Shown one piece after another: positions 1 to 8,463 of a stretch of DNA of 64,000 nucleotides. Each line of letters starts with the position of its first letter. Positions within the stretch are counted from its first letter, which is position 1. Under the pieces are notes generated by a model. That model made no database searches and was not told the origin of the DNA. It was given only the letters and a program-made list of their open reading frames with translations. The DNA is taken from NCBI GenBank assembly GCA_020638285.1, contig JACKIV010000002.1, positions 248,001 through 312,000 on the forward strand, read 5' to 3'. A program made the translations under genes and the position numbers. Origin of the DNA: Rhodospirillales bacterium (GTDB taxonomy: Bacteria > Pseudomonadota > Alphaproteobacteria > Micavibrionales > Micavibrionaceae).

Positions 1-196
1 TCTGACCATCAAGCAGAACGTCCCCTTGCGTGACGTCATACCCTTCGCGCCCGGCCAGAGCGTAGGCCAGAGTGGATTTCCCCGCCCCGTTCGGCCCCAT
101 GATGACATGAACCTCGCCCGGTCCGATGTTCAGATCAAGCCCTTTGAGAATGTCTTTGCCGCTAACACCGACATGAAGGTTTTTTATGGTGAGCAT
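1..196 (-). CDS. sufC: Fe-S cluster assembly ATPase SufC (5' end only)
   Basis: The 65 visible codons are the N-terminus of an ABC-type ATPase. They contain a Walker A motif (GPNGAGKST) at about residues 34-42 followed by LAGREGY, the typical SufC signature. SufC powers the SufBCD scaffold that builds and transfers Fe-S clusters in the cytosol. The ATG at 196 is the only reasonable start, and the gene runs off the left edge. Immediately upstream is the divergent Bfd-type ferredoxin rather than sufB, so sufC appears to open its transcript here. The usual order is sufB-sufC-sufD, so sufB must lie elsewhere or downstream of sufC. Confidence 0.9.
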   Translation of the reverse strand, partial: MLTIKNLHVGVSGKDILKGLDLNIGPGEVHVIMGPNGAGKSTLAYALAGREGYDVTQGDVLLDGQ

Positions 197-320
197 GTGG
201 TCCCTGTTCTTCCGGCTTCCCGTCCCTGCACGCAGGATTTTGAGGATGATGGATATATAAGCCTATTGCGTCGAAAATCAAAGCAGGATTGTTTTTGTTC
301 TGTATCTGTGGACATAAAAT

Positions 321-336
321 AAAAATGATTTTCACT
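321..336 (+). promoter_or_regulatory. possible iron-responsive operator
   Basis: An AT-rich element reading AAAAATGATTTTCACT lies in the 167-bp gap between divergent sufC and the Bfd-type gene. It resembles half of a Fur/Irr-type box, and both flanking genes belong to iron metabolism. The match is by eye only and the palindrome is incomplete, so this is a weak suggestion. Confidence 0.2.
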
Positions 337-363
337 CTCAAGTTTTTGCGCTAGTCTCCCGGA

Positions 364-558
364 ATGATCGTGTGTTCATGCCATGCATTTAACGAGGCCC
401 GCGTCCGGCAAGCGCTTGCAGCCGCTGCGCAGGGTCAGGCCGACCCACCCAAAATCAAAGACATTTACGCCGTCTGCGCCGATGGCAGGCGTCCCCAATG
501 CGGCCAGTGCCTCGTTGAAATCCGCCAGATGCGGGATGCGTTTTCTCCTTGCGGGTGA
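364..558 (+). CDS. Bacterioferritin-associated ferredoxin-like [2Fe-2S] protein
   Basis: This is a 64-residue protein with the Bfd cysteine pattern: C4-x-C6 at the N-terminus and C46-x2-C49 near the C-terminus. These four residues ligate a [2Fe-2S] cluster in the family. E. coli Bfd reduces bacterioferritin to release stored iron. The length matches the family. The gene is divergent from sufC and sits head to tail with the end of fliI on the other strand. A role in iron mobilisation is inferred from the family and the sufC neighbour. No bacterioferritin gene is visible in the window. Confidence 0.8.
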   Translation: MIVCSCHAFNEARVRQALAAAAQGQADPPKIKDIYAVCADGRRPQCGQCLVEIRQMRDAFSPCG

Positions 559-562
559 TTTC

Positions 563-1894
563 CTATTTCCCCGGCCCGACGATGGCGGCGAGGCGCTTGA
601 AACTTTCGTCGATATCGGTGTGATCGTCCTTGCTCTGGGACAGAAACGCCTCGATTTTCGGGTACAGGGCAATGGCTTCGTCCACGCCCGAATCGCTGCC
701 CTTGCGGTATGCGCCCAGTTTTATCAGTTCGGCCATGTCTTCATAGGCGGAAATGATCTGGCGCGTGCGGCGCAAAAGGGCGTTGCGCTCGTCCGACAGG
801 GCTCTTGGCATGGACCGGGAGATGGATTTGAGGACGTTGATCGCCGGATACCGCCCCCGGTCGGCGATGGCGCGCTCCATCACGATATGTCCATCCAGAA
901 TCCCGCGCGCGGCGTCCGAGATCGGCTCGTTCGTATCATCGCCCTCGACCAGAACGGAAAACAGCCCCGTAATGGACCCCTGTCCGGGCGCGCCCGGTCC
1001 TGCCCGCTCCAGCAACCGCGCCAGTTCCGAAAACGTCGTGGGCGGATAGCCCTTGGTCGTGGGCGGCTCGCCCGCGCTCAGGCCGATTTCCCGCTGGGCC
1101 ATGGCAAAGCGCGTCACCGAGTCCATCAGGCACAGAACCAGCCGTCCCCGATCCCGGAAATATTCGGCAATCGCAAGGGTCGTATAGGCTGCCTGACGGC
1201 GCATCAGGGCGGGCTCGTCCCCCGTGGCAACCACGACGACGGACCGCGCCAGACCTTCAGGGCCCAGATCGTCTTCGATGAATTCCTGAACCTCGCGCCC
1301 GCGCTCGCCCACAAGGCCAATCACCGAAATATCGGCAGACGTATAACGCGCCATCATGGACAGCAAAACGGACTTGCCTACGCCCGATCCGGAGAAAATC
1401 CCCATGCGCTGGCCGTTACAGGTCGCCAGAAACGTATTGACCGCCCGCACGCCCAGATCCAGCTGTGCGCCCATCCTCTGGCGGGAATGAGGAGGAGGCG
1501 GCTTATTGCGCAAAGGCACCGGATGACCTCCCTGCGGCAACCGTCCAAGCCCGTCGATCGGCGCGCCCATCCCGTTGATCACCCGGCCCAGCCACCGTTC
1601 GTCCGGGCAGATCATCGGCGGATGAATCTGGATATAGGCCGGGCAACCAAGCCCCACCCCCTCCAGCGTTCCAAAAGGCATGAGCAGGGCGCGCGCGTCC
1701 CGGAATCCCACGACTTCGCAGGCAATTTCACGCGTGGAATCGGGGCGCAGATGAACATGGGCGCCGATAGACAGGCTGTTCCCAAAACCGGCGATTTCCA
1801 CCAGAAGGCCCAGAACCTTCGTCACCCGGCCATAGGTTTCATGACCGGGAAGGGGTGAAATCGCGGCGATGGCCTGATCGGAAAGACGGTCCAT
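563..1894 (-). CDS. fliI: Flagellum-specific export ATPase FliI
   Basis: This 443-residue protein is full length for the FliI/YscN family. A beta-barrel N-terminal domain (about 20-90) is followed by the RecA-like catalytic domain. Walker A (SGSGVGKS) is at 168-175, the GERGREV segment at 197-203 and Walker B (LVLCLMD) at about 252-258. A C-terminal helical domain follows. The hexameric ATPase energises export of flagellar axial proteins at the cytoplasmic face of the basal body. FliI is favoured over F1-beta or a type III secretion ATPase because no other injectisome gene is seen and fliM lies 21 kb away. Two Flp-pilus-like genes precede it on the same strand. Confidence 0.93.
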   Translation of the reverse strand: MDRLSDQAIAAISPLPGHETYGRVTKVLGLLVEIAGFGNSLSIGAHVHLRPDSTREIACEVVGFRDARALLMPFGTLEGVGLGCPAYIQIHPPMICPDERWLGRVINGMGAPIDGLGRLPQGGHPVPLRNKPPPPHSRQRMGAQLDLGVRAVNTFLATCNGQRMGIFSGSGVGKSVLLSMMARYTSADISVIGLVGERGREVQEFIEDDLGPEGLARSVVVVATGDEPALMRRQAAYTTLAIAEYFRDRGRLVLCLMDSVTRFAMAQREIGLSAGEPPTTKGYPPTTFSELARLLERAGPGAPGQGSITGLFSVLVEGDDTNEPISDAARGILDGHIVMERAIADRGRYPAINVLKSISRSMPRALSDERNALLRRTRQIISAYEDMAELIKLGAYRKGSDSGVDEAIALYPKIEAFLSQSKDDHTDIDESFKRLAAIVGPGK

Positions 1895-2070
1895 GATCCT
1901 GACTTTATAGCCTGCCCATTTTATTTTGATCCATCGTTGCTTCGCTCCTCACGTATTTTTATATGCTTCGTCGCTCGCGCCTTGCCTCAAAATAAACTGG
2001 TTTGGCTATAGCACAGGAGATAAGGATCAGATCCTGACTTTTGCGCAAATTCGGGAAGCCAATGCCATGC

Positions 2071-2817
2071 CTATTTTTTCGGCTTGTCGTCCGCTTTTGG
2101 GGCTGCGCGTGGCGGACCGGGTTGCTGCTGGAGCGCCGTTACGATTCGCAGGTTGCGTTCGATCTCCGGGCGGTTGGGCGCAGCGGCGGCAGCACGCCGG
2201 AGGATCTGGCTGGCCTCGTCAAGCTCGCCCTGAGACACCAGATTGAGCGCCAGATTGTTCATCATGGTCGTCGGATCGCCCTGCCACAGATCCAGTCCCT
2301 TGCGAAAGGCGACCTCGGCCTGCTTGCTGTACCCGCGTCCGTCCAGAGCGATCCCCAGAACCTGATAGGCCCGGAAATTATTCGGGTCTTTCAAAATTGC
2401 CTTGCGCGCAAAGTTTTCCGCCGTTTCATAATCCCCGATGGCCAGTTGAATGGCCGAAAACTCTGATAAAACGGGCGATGTCGCACCCTTCCCCCGGGCA
2501 AACGGAGACAAAACAATCACGGCCTTGTTGAGTTGCTCATCCTCGCGCAAGGCCCTGGCATAGGCCAAAGCGGTATCCGGATTCTTGCTGTTGCGTTTGT
2601 AATCGCGCTCCAGCGCAGGCAGGGGCTGCCCCGCCTTTTCCGCCGCATCCACGACGGCATTCTGAAGGGCTTTTTCAACACGGCCCGCCCGGTCGTTTTT
2701 GCGCGCGATGTCCATATCCGAGGCGCTCGTCGCACACGCACCCAGCGCCAATGTCGCCACGGCACCCAGAATCAAAGGAAAAAACCGCCCACCCTGCTGC
2801 TCTATCCGTTCCGCCAT
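2071..2817 (-). CDS. TadD-like TPR lipoprotein (Flp pilus assembly)
   Basis: The protein has 248 residues and begins with a hydrophobic signal ending in a lipobox (LGAC, Cys 28). A helical region and tetratricopeptide repeats follow (about 85-215, with typical A..LG.A....G....A spacing), then a Pro/Lys-rich tail. This matches TadD-type outer-membrane lipoproteins that help assemble the Tad/Flp secretin. The ATG at 2817 is preferred because AAGGA lies six bases before it; the ATG at 2823 would abut that ribosome site. The following upstream gene on the same strand is a CpaC-N-like protein, which supports a pilus role. No tadA, tadB, tadC or flp gene is visible. Confidence 0.75.
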   Translation of the reverse strand: MAERIEQQGGRFFPLILGAVATLALGACATSASDMDIARKNDRAGRVEKALQNAVVDAAEKAGQPLPALERDYKRNSKNPDTALAYARALREDEQLNKAVIVLSPFARGKGATSPVLSEFSAIQLAIGDYETAENFARKAILKDPNNFRAYQVLGIALDGRGYSKQAEVAFRKGLDLWQGDPTTMMNNLALNLVSQGELDEASQILRRAAAAAPNRPEIERNLRIVTALQQQPGPPRAAPKADDKPKK

Positions 2818-2873
2818 CGTCATTCCTTGCTTTCCGTGCCGCTCAAACCGCGCCCCTCTTTGGACTGAACCCC

Positions 2874-3419
2874 TTAATTTCCGCCTGTCTCAAGACCATC
2901 ACCCCCGGATGGCATCTCTCCAACCGCAGCATCCATCGCTGCTTTTTCCGTGTCACCCGTCGCCGAATCGGCAGAGTCCGTGGATTCCGGTATCACAATT
3001 TCGGCGCAGCGTCCCTCCGGGCAGTAAAAGCTCCGATTCGGTGTGCAATTTTTCTCCTTGCCGATGCATGTCGTCCGCACCCGGACATAATGAGGCTTGG
3101 GCGCGTCGACAATAATGTGCCGATCCATCAGGACAAGCCCGTCTTTCCCCAAAACCGTTACATGCGTCGTGCCGGTTGCCTTGGGGACGACGATCAGGGT
3201 CTGTGAGGTGTCCATCAAAACGCTGGCGGGAAGGGGATTGCCAAGGATAATGCTCCCGATATCATGATTCAGATGCACGATCTCGGACTTGTCGAGCGTG
3301 ACCATCAAGGGAGCAGAAACCTTGCCGGAGGCTTCTGAAACCTCGGCACGCGCGGCAAAGCCGGATAAAATCAGAAAGGTCAGTCCTGCTGCGACCAGAA
3401 AGCCGGAAAATCGTCTCAT
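2874..3419 (-). CDS. Secretin-N-like pilus formation protein (CpaC N-terminal type)
   Basis: This is a 181-residue exported protein with an N-terminal signal peptide ending near ARA. It is followed by a single domain containing LDKSEIVHL, IILGNPLPASV and the LIVVPKATGTTHV segment. That pattern is the 'pilus formation protein N-terminal region' seen at the front of CpaC/RcpA secretins. The secretin barrel itself is missing, so this is a stand-alone module. Two C-terminal Cys pairs (TTCIGKEKNC, FYCPEGRC) could form disulfides. The ATG at 3419 gives a clean signal peptide; an earlier in-frame start at 3488 would spoil it. It lies directly upstream of the TadD-like gene. Confidence 0.65.
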   Translation of the reverse strand: MRRFSGFLVAAGLTFLILSGFAARAEVSEASGKVSAPLMVTLDKSEIVHLNHDIGSIILGNPLPASVLMDTSQTLIVVPKATGTTHVTVLGKDGLVLMDRHIIVDAPKPHYVRVRTTCIGKEKNCTPNRSFYCPEGRCAEIVIPESTDSADSATGDTEKAAMDAAVGEMPSGGDGLETGGN

Positions 3420-3569
3420 GATGGGAAAGCCCGCCGGGGAAAGCTGAAAATTCAAGACCACAGGAACGCATTCTAACCCCAATCGCAAGAAACATCACCA
3501 TCTTTTTTCATTTTGAAACCCGTCTCTCCCCGTAAAGGGGGGCGCCGGGTTTTTCCGCGGTTTGAGGCG

Positions 3570-4622
3570 TCAGGATTTTCGGGCTTCGATTGTTTTCAGA
3601 ATCATCTTCCGCGATGGCTCGTAAAGAAGTCGGGCGGGCTCGAATTGGTCAATCGCGGCACCGACGCCGGTCAGAAAGGCGGGCAGGGGATCCGTTCCGG
3701 AGTCTGCAATACCGCATTCGCGCATGAACAGCGCCGTCTCATGCCGGGACATGGCCGGACTGACGCCCGCCGAATTGGCAATATCCGCCACATGGATCAG
3801 CATCCCGATGCGGGCCAGATCGCGCCGACCCTGAAGCCGCGTTAATTTCCCGGTCAACTCGCACACCAGACCGCCTTGAAAATGAAATTCATAGGCGCTG
3901 CGCATCCGGGCGGCGGGCGCGGCAGGGTCGCCAATCGGGGTGACTTCCGTTGACAGAATCAGGGACTCAATGTCCAGCAGATCCTCGGTGTCCAGCCCCG
4001 CCGCATGGAGCCACGGCCGGGCGCGGTCAAAGGCCTGTTGCTCCAGCCGTCCGGGAACGTAAGATTTGCCGTGACCGTTTCCTTTTCCATCATGCATCAG
4101 GTCATGAATGCAGATCGCCGCCATGGCCAGAGCCGTTTCCTCGGGTGCCAGAATGGCACGCGGATCGTTCGCAAACAGGCGATTATTTTCCTCAATCAGG
4201 CGCAGGCCGTGGAAGAGGACTTTGCGGTGGTGAACTGGATTATGAAATTCCATGGGGTTTTCCGTCTCGCCCAGAATGGCCGCGATGGCGGCGCCTTGCG
4301 CATAGACGCTTTCCGGATCGACGCCAAAGCGGGTCAGGCCGATTGTGACCAGATCGCTCAAGTCCGGTCCGTGCGCGTGACGATCGGTCTCCCATGCCGA
4401 AAACAGGGATTCTATCTGTTGCGCCCAGTCCGGGCCGGGCGGATCAAACAAAAGAGTTAAGATATGCGCTGGATCCCATGTCTGTTTCCGGCTCGCGCCC
4501 GATGCATTGCGCCGCGCCCACTCTCCCCGAATCCGCCCGGCCAGAATCGCCCCGTCCGGAGAGGCAGTGTCCGGCTCGGTTCGTTCAGCGATATTTATGA
4601 TATATGACAAGTCGGCGGCCAT
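3570..4622 (-). CDS. Class I-like 3',5'-cyclic nucleotide phosphodiesterase (HD fold)
   Basis: The protein has about 350 residues. The C-terminal two thirds carry the metal-site landmarks of class I phosphodiesterases. These are HNPVHH at about 127-132 (HNxxH), CIHDLMHDGKG at about 172-182 (HDxxHxG) and HVADIANS at about 277-284 (the HxADxSNP-like third motif). Members hydrolyse cAMP and/or cGMP in the cytosol. The N-terminal about 100 residues are unrecognised and may be regulatory. The ATG at 4622 has a weak AAAGAG upstream. This class is typical of eukaryotes and scattered in bacteria, which makes the gene notable. Substrate preference cannot be read from sequence alone. Confidence 0.65.
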   Translation of the reverse strand: MAADLSYIINIAERTEPDTASPDGAILAGRIRGEWARRNASGASRKQTWDPAHILTLLFDPPGPDWAQQIESLFSAWETDRHAHGPDLSDLVTIGLTRFGVDPESVYAQGAAIAAILGETENPMEFHNPVHHRKVLFHGLRLIEENNRLFANDPRAILAPEETALAMAAICIHDLMHDGKGNGHGKSYVPGRLEQQAFDRARPWLHAAGLDTEDLLDIESLILSTEVTPIGDPAAPAARMRSAYEFHFQGGLVCELTGKLTRLQGRRDLARIGMLIHVADIANSAGVSPAMSRHETALFMRECGIADSGTDPLPAFLTGVGAAIDQFEPARLLYEPSRKMILKTIEARKS

Positions 4623-4751
4623 GAGACTCTTTGTACGATCAGAGGATCTTGCATAAAAAAGTTTTACCTCGTACCTATAGGCAGGTGCAAGCAAACCCGT
4701 CCATCCTGCCGCAAGAAAGTTGCGGAGTTTTTAATATGGAGTTTTCATAGC

Positions 4752-6152
4752 ATGGATCACCTCTGGACCCCGGACAGCTGGCGCGCAAAGCCGGTCAAGC
4801 AAATCCCGGCATGGCCCGATTCGAAGGCGCTGGAACAAGTGGAAACCGAATTGCGCGGTCTCCCGCCTCTGGTGTTTGCAGGCGAGGCCCGGACGCTGGA
4901 ATCCCGTCTGGCCGATGTCGCCGCAGGGCGGGCCTTTGTGCTTCAGGGCGGGGATTGCGCGGAAAGCTTCGCGGCCTTTAACGCCAATACGATCCGCGAT
5001 ACGCTGCGCGTGATCTTGCAAATGGCCGTGACATTGACTTTTGCGGGCGGGGTGCCGGTCGTCAAGATCGGGCGAATCGCCGGGCAGTTCGCAAAACCCC
5101 GCTCCGAAGACACCGAAACACGCGGCGATGTGACGCTGCCCAGTTACCGGGGCGACATTATCAACGGATTCGACTTTGACCCGGCGGCGCGGATTCCCGA
5201 TCCGGCCCGGATGCTCAAGGCGTATCACCAGTCTGCGGCGACGCTCAACCTTCTGCGGGCGTTTACGTATGGCGGTTATGCGGATCTGAACCGGGTGCAT
5301 GGCTGGACTTTGGAATTCGTCAAGGACTCTCCGTTCGGGGAAAAATATGAGGATCTCGCACAAAGAATCGAAGACGCGCTGGACTTTATGGCTTCGTGCG
5401 GGATTACGGCGGAAACCGCGCCGGACATGATTAAGCGGGCTGATTTCTATACGTCTCATGAGGCGCTGTTGCTCCCCTATGAAGAGGCCTTGACGCGCGT
5501 GGATTCTCTGACCGGAGCGTGGTACGACTGCTCGGCCCATTTCCTGTGGGTGGGGGCGCGCACCAATCAGGAAGACCACGCCCAGATCGAATTTGCACGC
5601 GGGATTCAAAATCCGCTTGGGCTGAAATGCCCGCCAACCTTGACGCCGGACGCGTTGATTCGTCTGATCGATACCCTGAATCCGGACAACAGGCCGGGGC
5701 GTCTGACGTTGATTACGCGCATGGGGCATGACAAGGTTGCGGAAAAATTGCCGCCCCTCATCCGCGCCGTTCAAAAAGAAGGACGGGCGGTGGTGTGGGT
5801 GTGCGACCCGATGCATGGCAACACGATCAAGGCCGGATCCGGCGGATACAAGACTCGCCGTTTTGACCATGTTCTGGCCGAGGTTCAGGGATTTTTCGCC
5901 GTTCACGAGGCCGAAGGCACCTGGCCCGGCGGTGTGCATTTTGAGATGACAGGTCAGAACGTGACCGAATGCATGGGCGGGGCGGATGCCATCGGCGAGG
6001 CCGATCTGGGCGGGCGCTATGAGACTTTGTGCGACCCGCGCCTGAATGCGAATCAGGCGCTGGAACTGTCGTTCCTTCTGGCCGAAGACCTCAAGACTCT
6101 CCGGCGCAAGCGGGGACGCAAGGTGGAAGGATCAAGGGAGAAAGGTGAATAG
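4752..6152 (+). CDS. aroG: Class II 3-deoxy-D-arabino-heptulosonate 7-phosphate synthase
   Basis: This 466-residue enzyme condenses phosphoenolpyruvate and erythrose 4-phosphate in the first step of the shikimate pathway. Class II signatures are visible: FVLQGGDCAESF near residue 60, PVVKIGRIAGQFAKPRS near 100, NRVHGWTLEF near 180, DPMHGNT near 355 and GGVHFEMTGQNVTEC near 395. The length fits the plant/actinobacterial/alphaproteobacterial class II family rather than the 350-residue E. coli class I enzymes. The start follows a GGAG-like element. The gene stands alone; xseB follows after 63 bp. Confidence 0.93.
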   Translation: MDHLWTPDSWRAKPVKQIPAWPDSKALEQVETELRGLPPLVFAGEARTLESRLADVAAGRAFVLQGGDCAESFAAFNANTIRDTLRVILQMAVTLTFAGGVPVVKIGRIAGQFAKPRSEDTETRGDVTLPSYRGDIINGFDFDPAARIPDPARMLKAYHQSAATLNLLRAFTYGGYADLNRVHGWTLEFVKDSPFGEKYEDLAQRIEDALDFMASCGITAETAPDMIKRADFYTSHEALLLPYEEALTRVDSLTGAWYDCSAHFLWVGARTNQEDHAQIEFARGIQNPLGLKCPPTLTPDALIRLIDTLNPDNRPGRLTLITRMGHDKVAEKLPPLIRAVQKEGRAVVWVCDPMHGNTIKAGSGGYKTRRFDHVLAEVQGFFAVHEAEGTWPGGVHFEMTGQNVTECMGGADAIGEADLGGRYETLCDPRLNANQALELSFLLAEDLKTLRRKRGRKVEGSREKGE

Positions 6153-6215
6153 ACTTCCCTGCGCATCCTGTCCTTGCGAATTTGGCGCCTGTGACATACA
6201 CTGCCACGCGTTCCG

Positions 6216-6500
6216 ATGAACGGTGTTAAAAAAACGAAACGGGATTCTGATGTTATGGTGGGCTCTGGCGCGATTGAAAATCTGAGTTTTGAAGCGGCGT
6301 TGCAGGAACTTGAGAGCATCGTGCGCGACCTTGAAACGGGCAAGGCAGGGCTTGAGGATTCCATCAAGGCGTATGAGCGTGGCATTGCCCTGCGCAAACA
6401 TTGTGAAACCCGTCTGCGCGAGGCGCAGGAAAAAGTCGAAAAAATCGGTATCGGCGCGGATGGCGCGCCGCGCACCTCCCCTCTGGACGAAGAGACATAG
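6216..6500 (+). CDS. xseB: Exodeoxyribonuclease VII small subunit
   Basis: The protein has 94 residues (81 if the second ATG at 6255 is used). The core contains LSFEAALQELESIVRDLE, an acidic coiled-coil segment, and RGIALRKHCETRL, matching XseB. It partners XseA to degrade single-stranded DNA into oligonucleotides. The gene lies six bases upstream of ispA, the common xseB-ispA arrangement. No xseA is visible. Confidence 0.88.
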   Translation: MNGVKKTKRDSDVMVGSGAIENLSFEAALQELESIVRDLETGKAGLEDSIKAYERGIALRKHCETRLREAQEKVEKIGIGADGAPRTSPLDEET

Positions 6501-6506
6501 CCGCCC

Positions 6507-7415
6507 ATGCCCTCACCACGCGAAGCATCCTCAAGTCTTCAGGAAAAAATGGACGAGGCGGTTGCCGCCGTCAATACGACCATGGGTCGCCTTTTGCCCG
6601 ACACGGACGATCCGGAATCGCCGCTGTTCCAGGCGATGCGCTATGGCGTCCTCTCGGGTGGCAAGCGCATGCGGCCTTTTTTGCTGACCCAGTCGGCGGC
6701 GCTGTTCTACGTCGATCCTTCGCGGGCGCGGCGCGCGGCGGCGGCCATTGAGTTTGTTCATTGTTATTCCCTGATCCACGACGATCTTCCGGCGATGGAT
6801 AATGCGGAGCTGCGGCGCGGCCAGCCGACCGTCCACCGCGCCTATGACGAGGCCACCGCCATTCTGGCGGGCGACGGGTTGTTGACGTTTGCGTTCGAGG
6901 TCTTGAGCGACCATGAAACCCATGAAGATCCCCGCGTGCGGTGCGAACTGGTAACGCAACTGGCGCGCGCCGCCGGGCCCGGCGGGATGGTCGGGGGGCA
7001 GATGCTCGACCTGATCGGCGAGAAGCAGGAATTCGATCTGGGGACCATCAGCCGTCTGCAACGGATGAAGACCGGGCGTTTGATGGCGTTTTCGTGCGAG
7101 GCCGGGGCGATTCTGGGCCGGGCGGGAGAGGCCCAGCGCAGGGCGCTGTGCAATTATGCGCACGATCTGGGACTGGCGTTTCAGGTCACGGACGATATTC
7201 TGGACGTGGAAGGCAATCCGGAAGACACCGGCAAGGATGGCGGCAAGGATGCCCGCGCAGGCAAGGCCACGTTCGTGTCCACCATGGGCAAGGATCAGGC
7301 CCGCCAGAGGGCGGAAATGCTGGTCGAGCAGGCCAAACGTCATCTGCATATCTTTGAGCATCGCGCCGATACCTTGCGCGAGTTGGCTGATTACGTTCTG
7401 ACAAGGCGGACGTAA
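6507..7415 (+). CDS. ispA: Polyprenyl (farnesyl) diphosphate synthase
   Basis: This is a 302-residue trans-prenyltransferase. It has both aspartate-rich motifs, DDLPAMD at 92-98 and DDILD at 229-233, plus GGKRMRP at about 51-57. These bind Mg-diphosphate of the allylic and homoallylic substrates. IspA makes farnesyl diphosphate for undecaprenyl, quinone and haem a/o side-chain synthesis. It directly follows xseB. The dxs gene that often follows is absent; a palindromic repeat and convergent xerC come next. Confidence 0.9.
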   Translation: MPSPREASSSLQEKMDEAVAAVNTTMGRLLPDTDDPESPLFQAMRYGVLSGGKRMRPFLLTQSAALFYVDPSRARRAAAAIEFVHCYSLIHDDLPAMDNAELRRGQPTVHRAYDEATAILAGDGLLTFAFEVLSDHETHEDPRVRCELVTQLARAAGPGGMVGGQMLDLIGEKQEFDLGTISRLQRMKTGRLMAFSCEAGAILGRAGEAQRRALCNYAHDLGLAFQVTDDILDVEGNPEDTGKDGGKDARAGKATFVSTMGKDQARQRAEMLVEQAKRHLHIFEHRADTLRELADYVLTRRT

Positions 7416-7432
7416 GGCTTTCCCTCTTCTTA

Positions 7433-7493
7433 GCTTCGGAGTGTTGCTCCTTTGCTTTCCCTCTCCCCATGGGAAAGGATCAGGCGAGAGGGG
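7433..7493. repeat. GC-rich palindromic dispersed repeat, copy A
   Basis: The segment contains CGGAGTGTTGCTCC, then CTTTCCCTCTCCCC, then GGCGAGAGGGG. It is related to copies at 13418-13494 (inverted) and 60667-60738. It lies between convergent ispA and xerC, and its right arm forms the last codons of xerC. It could act as a bidirectional RNA hairpin, but no T-run follows it. Confidence 0.65.
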
Positions 7494-8463
7494 TGTTTTC
7501 TTTTTGCTCTTTCTCTTTTCTTGCTGCCTCGATATTCCGTGGATGGAACGCGCGATGGGCTTCCATCAGGCTCCGCGCATCGACTTCGGTATAACGCTGG
7601 GTGGTGCTTAAGGACGCATGGCCGAGAAGATCCTGAATTTCGCGCAAATTCGCCCCGTTCTGAAGCAGGTGCGTGGCAAAGCTGTGCCTTAGGGCGTGGG
7701 GCGTGGCGGTGTCCGGCAAACCCAGAGCTTTTCGTAACTCCCGCATGGCGCGCTGAGCCACCCCTTGATGCAGACGTTCTCCGCGCACGCCTAAAAACAA
7801 CGGGGCGTCTTTTTCAGGCGAGCCGGGGCGTTCTTTCATATAGGCCTCAACCATCGCCGCGCAGATCGGCAGGACAGGGACAAGCCGCTCTTTCCGTCCT
7901 TTCCCGATAACCCGTAGCCCTTCCTCGCGTGGCAGATTCTCCAGATTGAGAGAAAGCGCCTCGTCAATCCGCAACCCGCACCCATACAACAGCCCAAACA
8001 GCGCCCGGTCGCGCAGCCCGATCCAGTTTTCGCCCGGTGCGTTGAGGGCCTCGAAGACAACATTTCTTGCGCGCGATTCGGATAAAGGACGAGGCAGCTT
8101 ATGCGGCAGGCGCGGCGCGTGGACGAGGGCGACGGCGGAGTTGTGCATGCGCCCGTCCCGGTCGAGCCATTTCAGGAAATTCCGGACGCCCGACAGCGCA
8201 CGCGCGCGCGAGGCCGCTGCCCGTCCGTCAATCGCCTGACGCGACATCCAGGATCGAAAATCGCTCAGAGAGGATGCCGACAGATCGTTCAGGCTGATAG
8301 CCTGCCCCAGATGAGAACCCAGAAAGGTCAAAAATGCCGACACGTCCGCCTGATAAGCCCGGACCGTATGACGTGAGGCGTTTTTCTCGCGCTCCAGCCA
8401 GTCTCTCCATGATTCCAGCGCGGCGCTCAGGTCGGCGGCGCAGATAAAGGGCAGGGCGGTCAT
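7480..8463 (-). CDS. xerC: Tyrosine recombinase XerC
   Basis: The protein has 327 residues. A SAM-like N-terminal core-binding domain (about 12-105) precedes the catalytic domain. Catalytic residues are R165 (GLRIDE), K188 (GKGRKER), H256-x-x-R259 (HALRH), H282 (LGHAS) and the nucleophile Y291 (QRYTEVD). XerC acts with XerD at dif to resolve chromosome dimers. The start overlaps the murB stop by ATGA, so translation is probably coupled to murB. The last four residues are encoded by the palindromic repeat at 7433-7493, so the natural C-terminus may have been replaced by repeat insertion. Confidence 0.9.
   Translation of the reverse strand: MTALPFICAADLSAALESWRDWLEREKNASRHTVRAYQADVSAFLTFLGSHLGQAISLNDLSASSLSDFRSWMSRQAIDGRAAASRARALSGVRNFLKWLDRDGRMHNSAVALVHAPRLPHKLPRPLSESRARNVVFEALNAPGENWIGLRDRALFGLLYGCGLRIDEALSLNLENLPREEGLRVIGKGRKERLVPVLPICAAMVEAYMKERPGSPEKDAPLFLGVRGERLHQGVAQRAMRELRKALGLPDTATPHALRHSFATHLLQNGANLREIQDLLGHASLSTTQRYTEVDARSLMEAHRAFHPRNIEAARKEKEQKENTPLA

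Noticed and set aside
383..1858. A 491-codon open frame on the plus strand opposite fliI
   Set aside because: It is the antisense of fliI, with Arg/His/Gln-rich composition and no motif; fliI is unambiguous.
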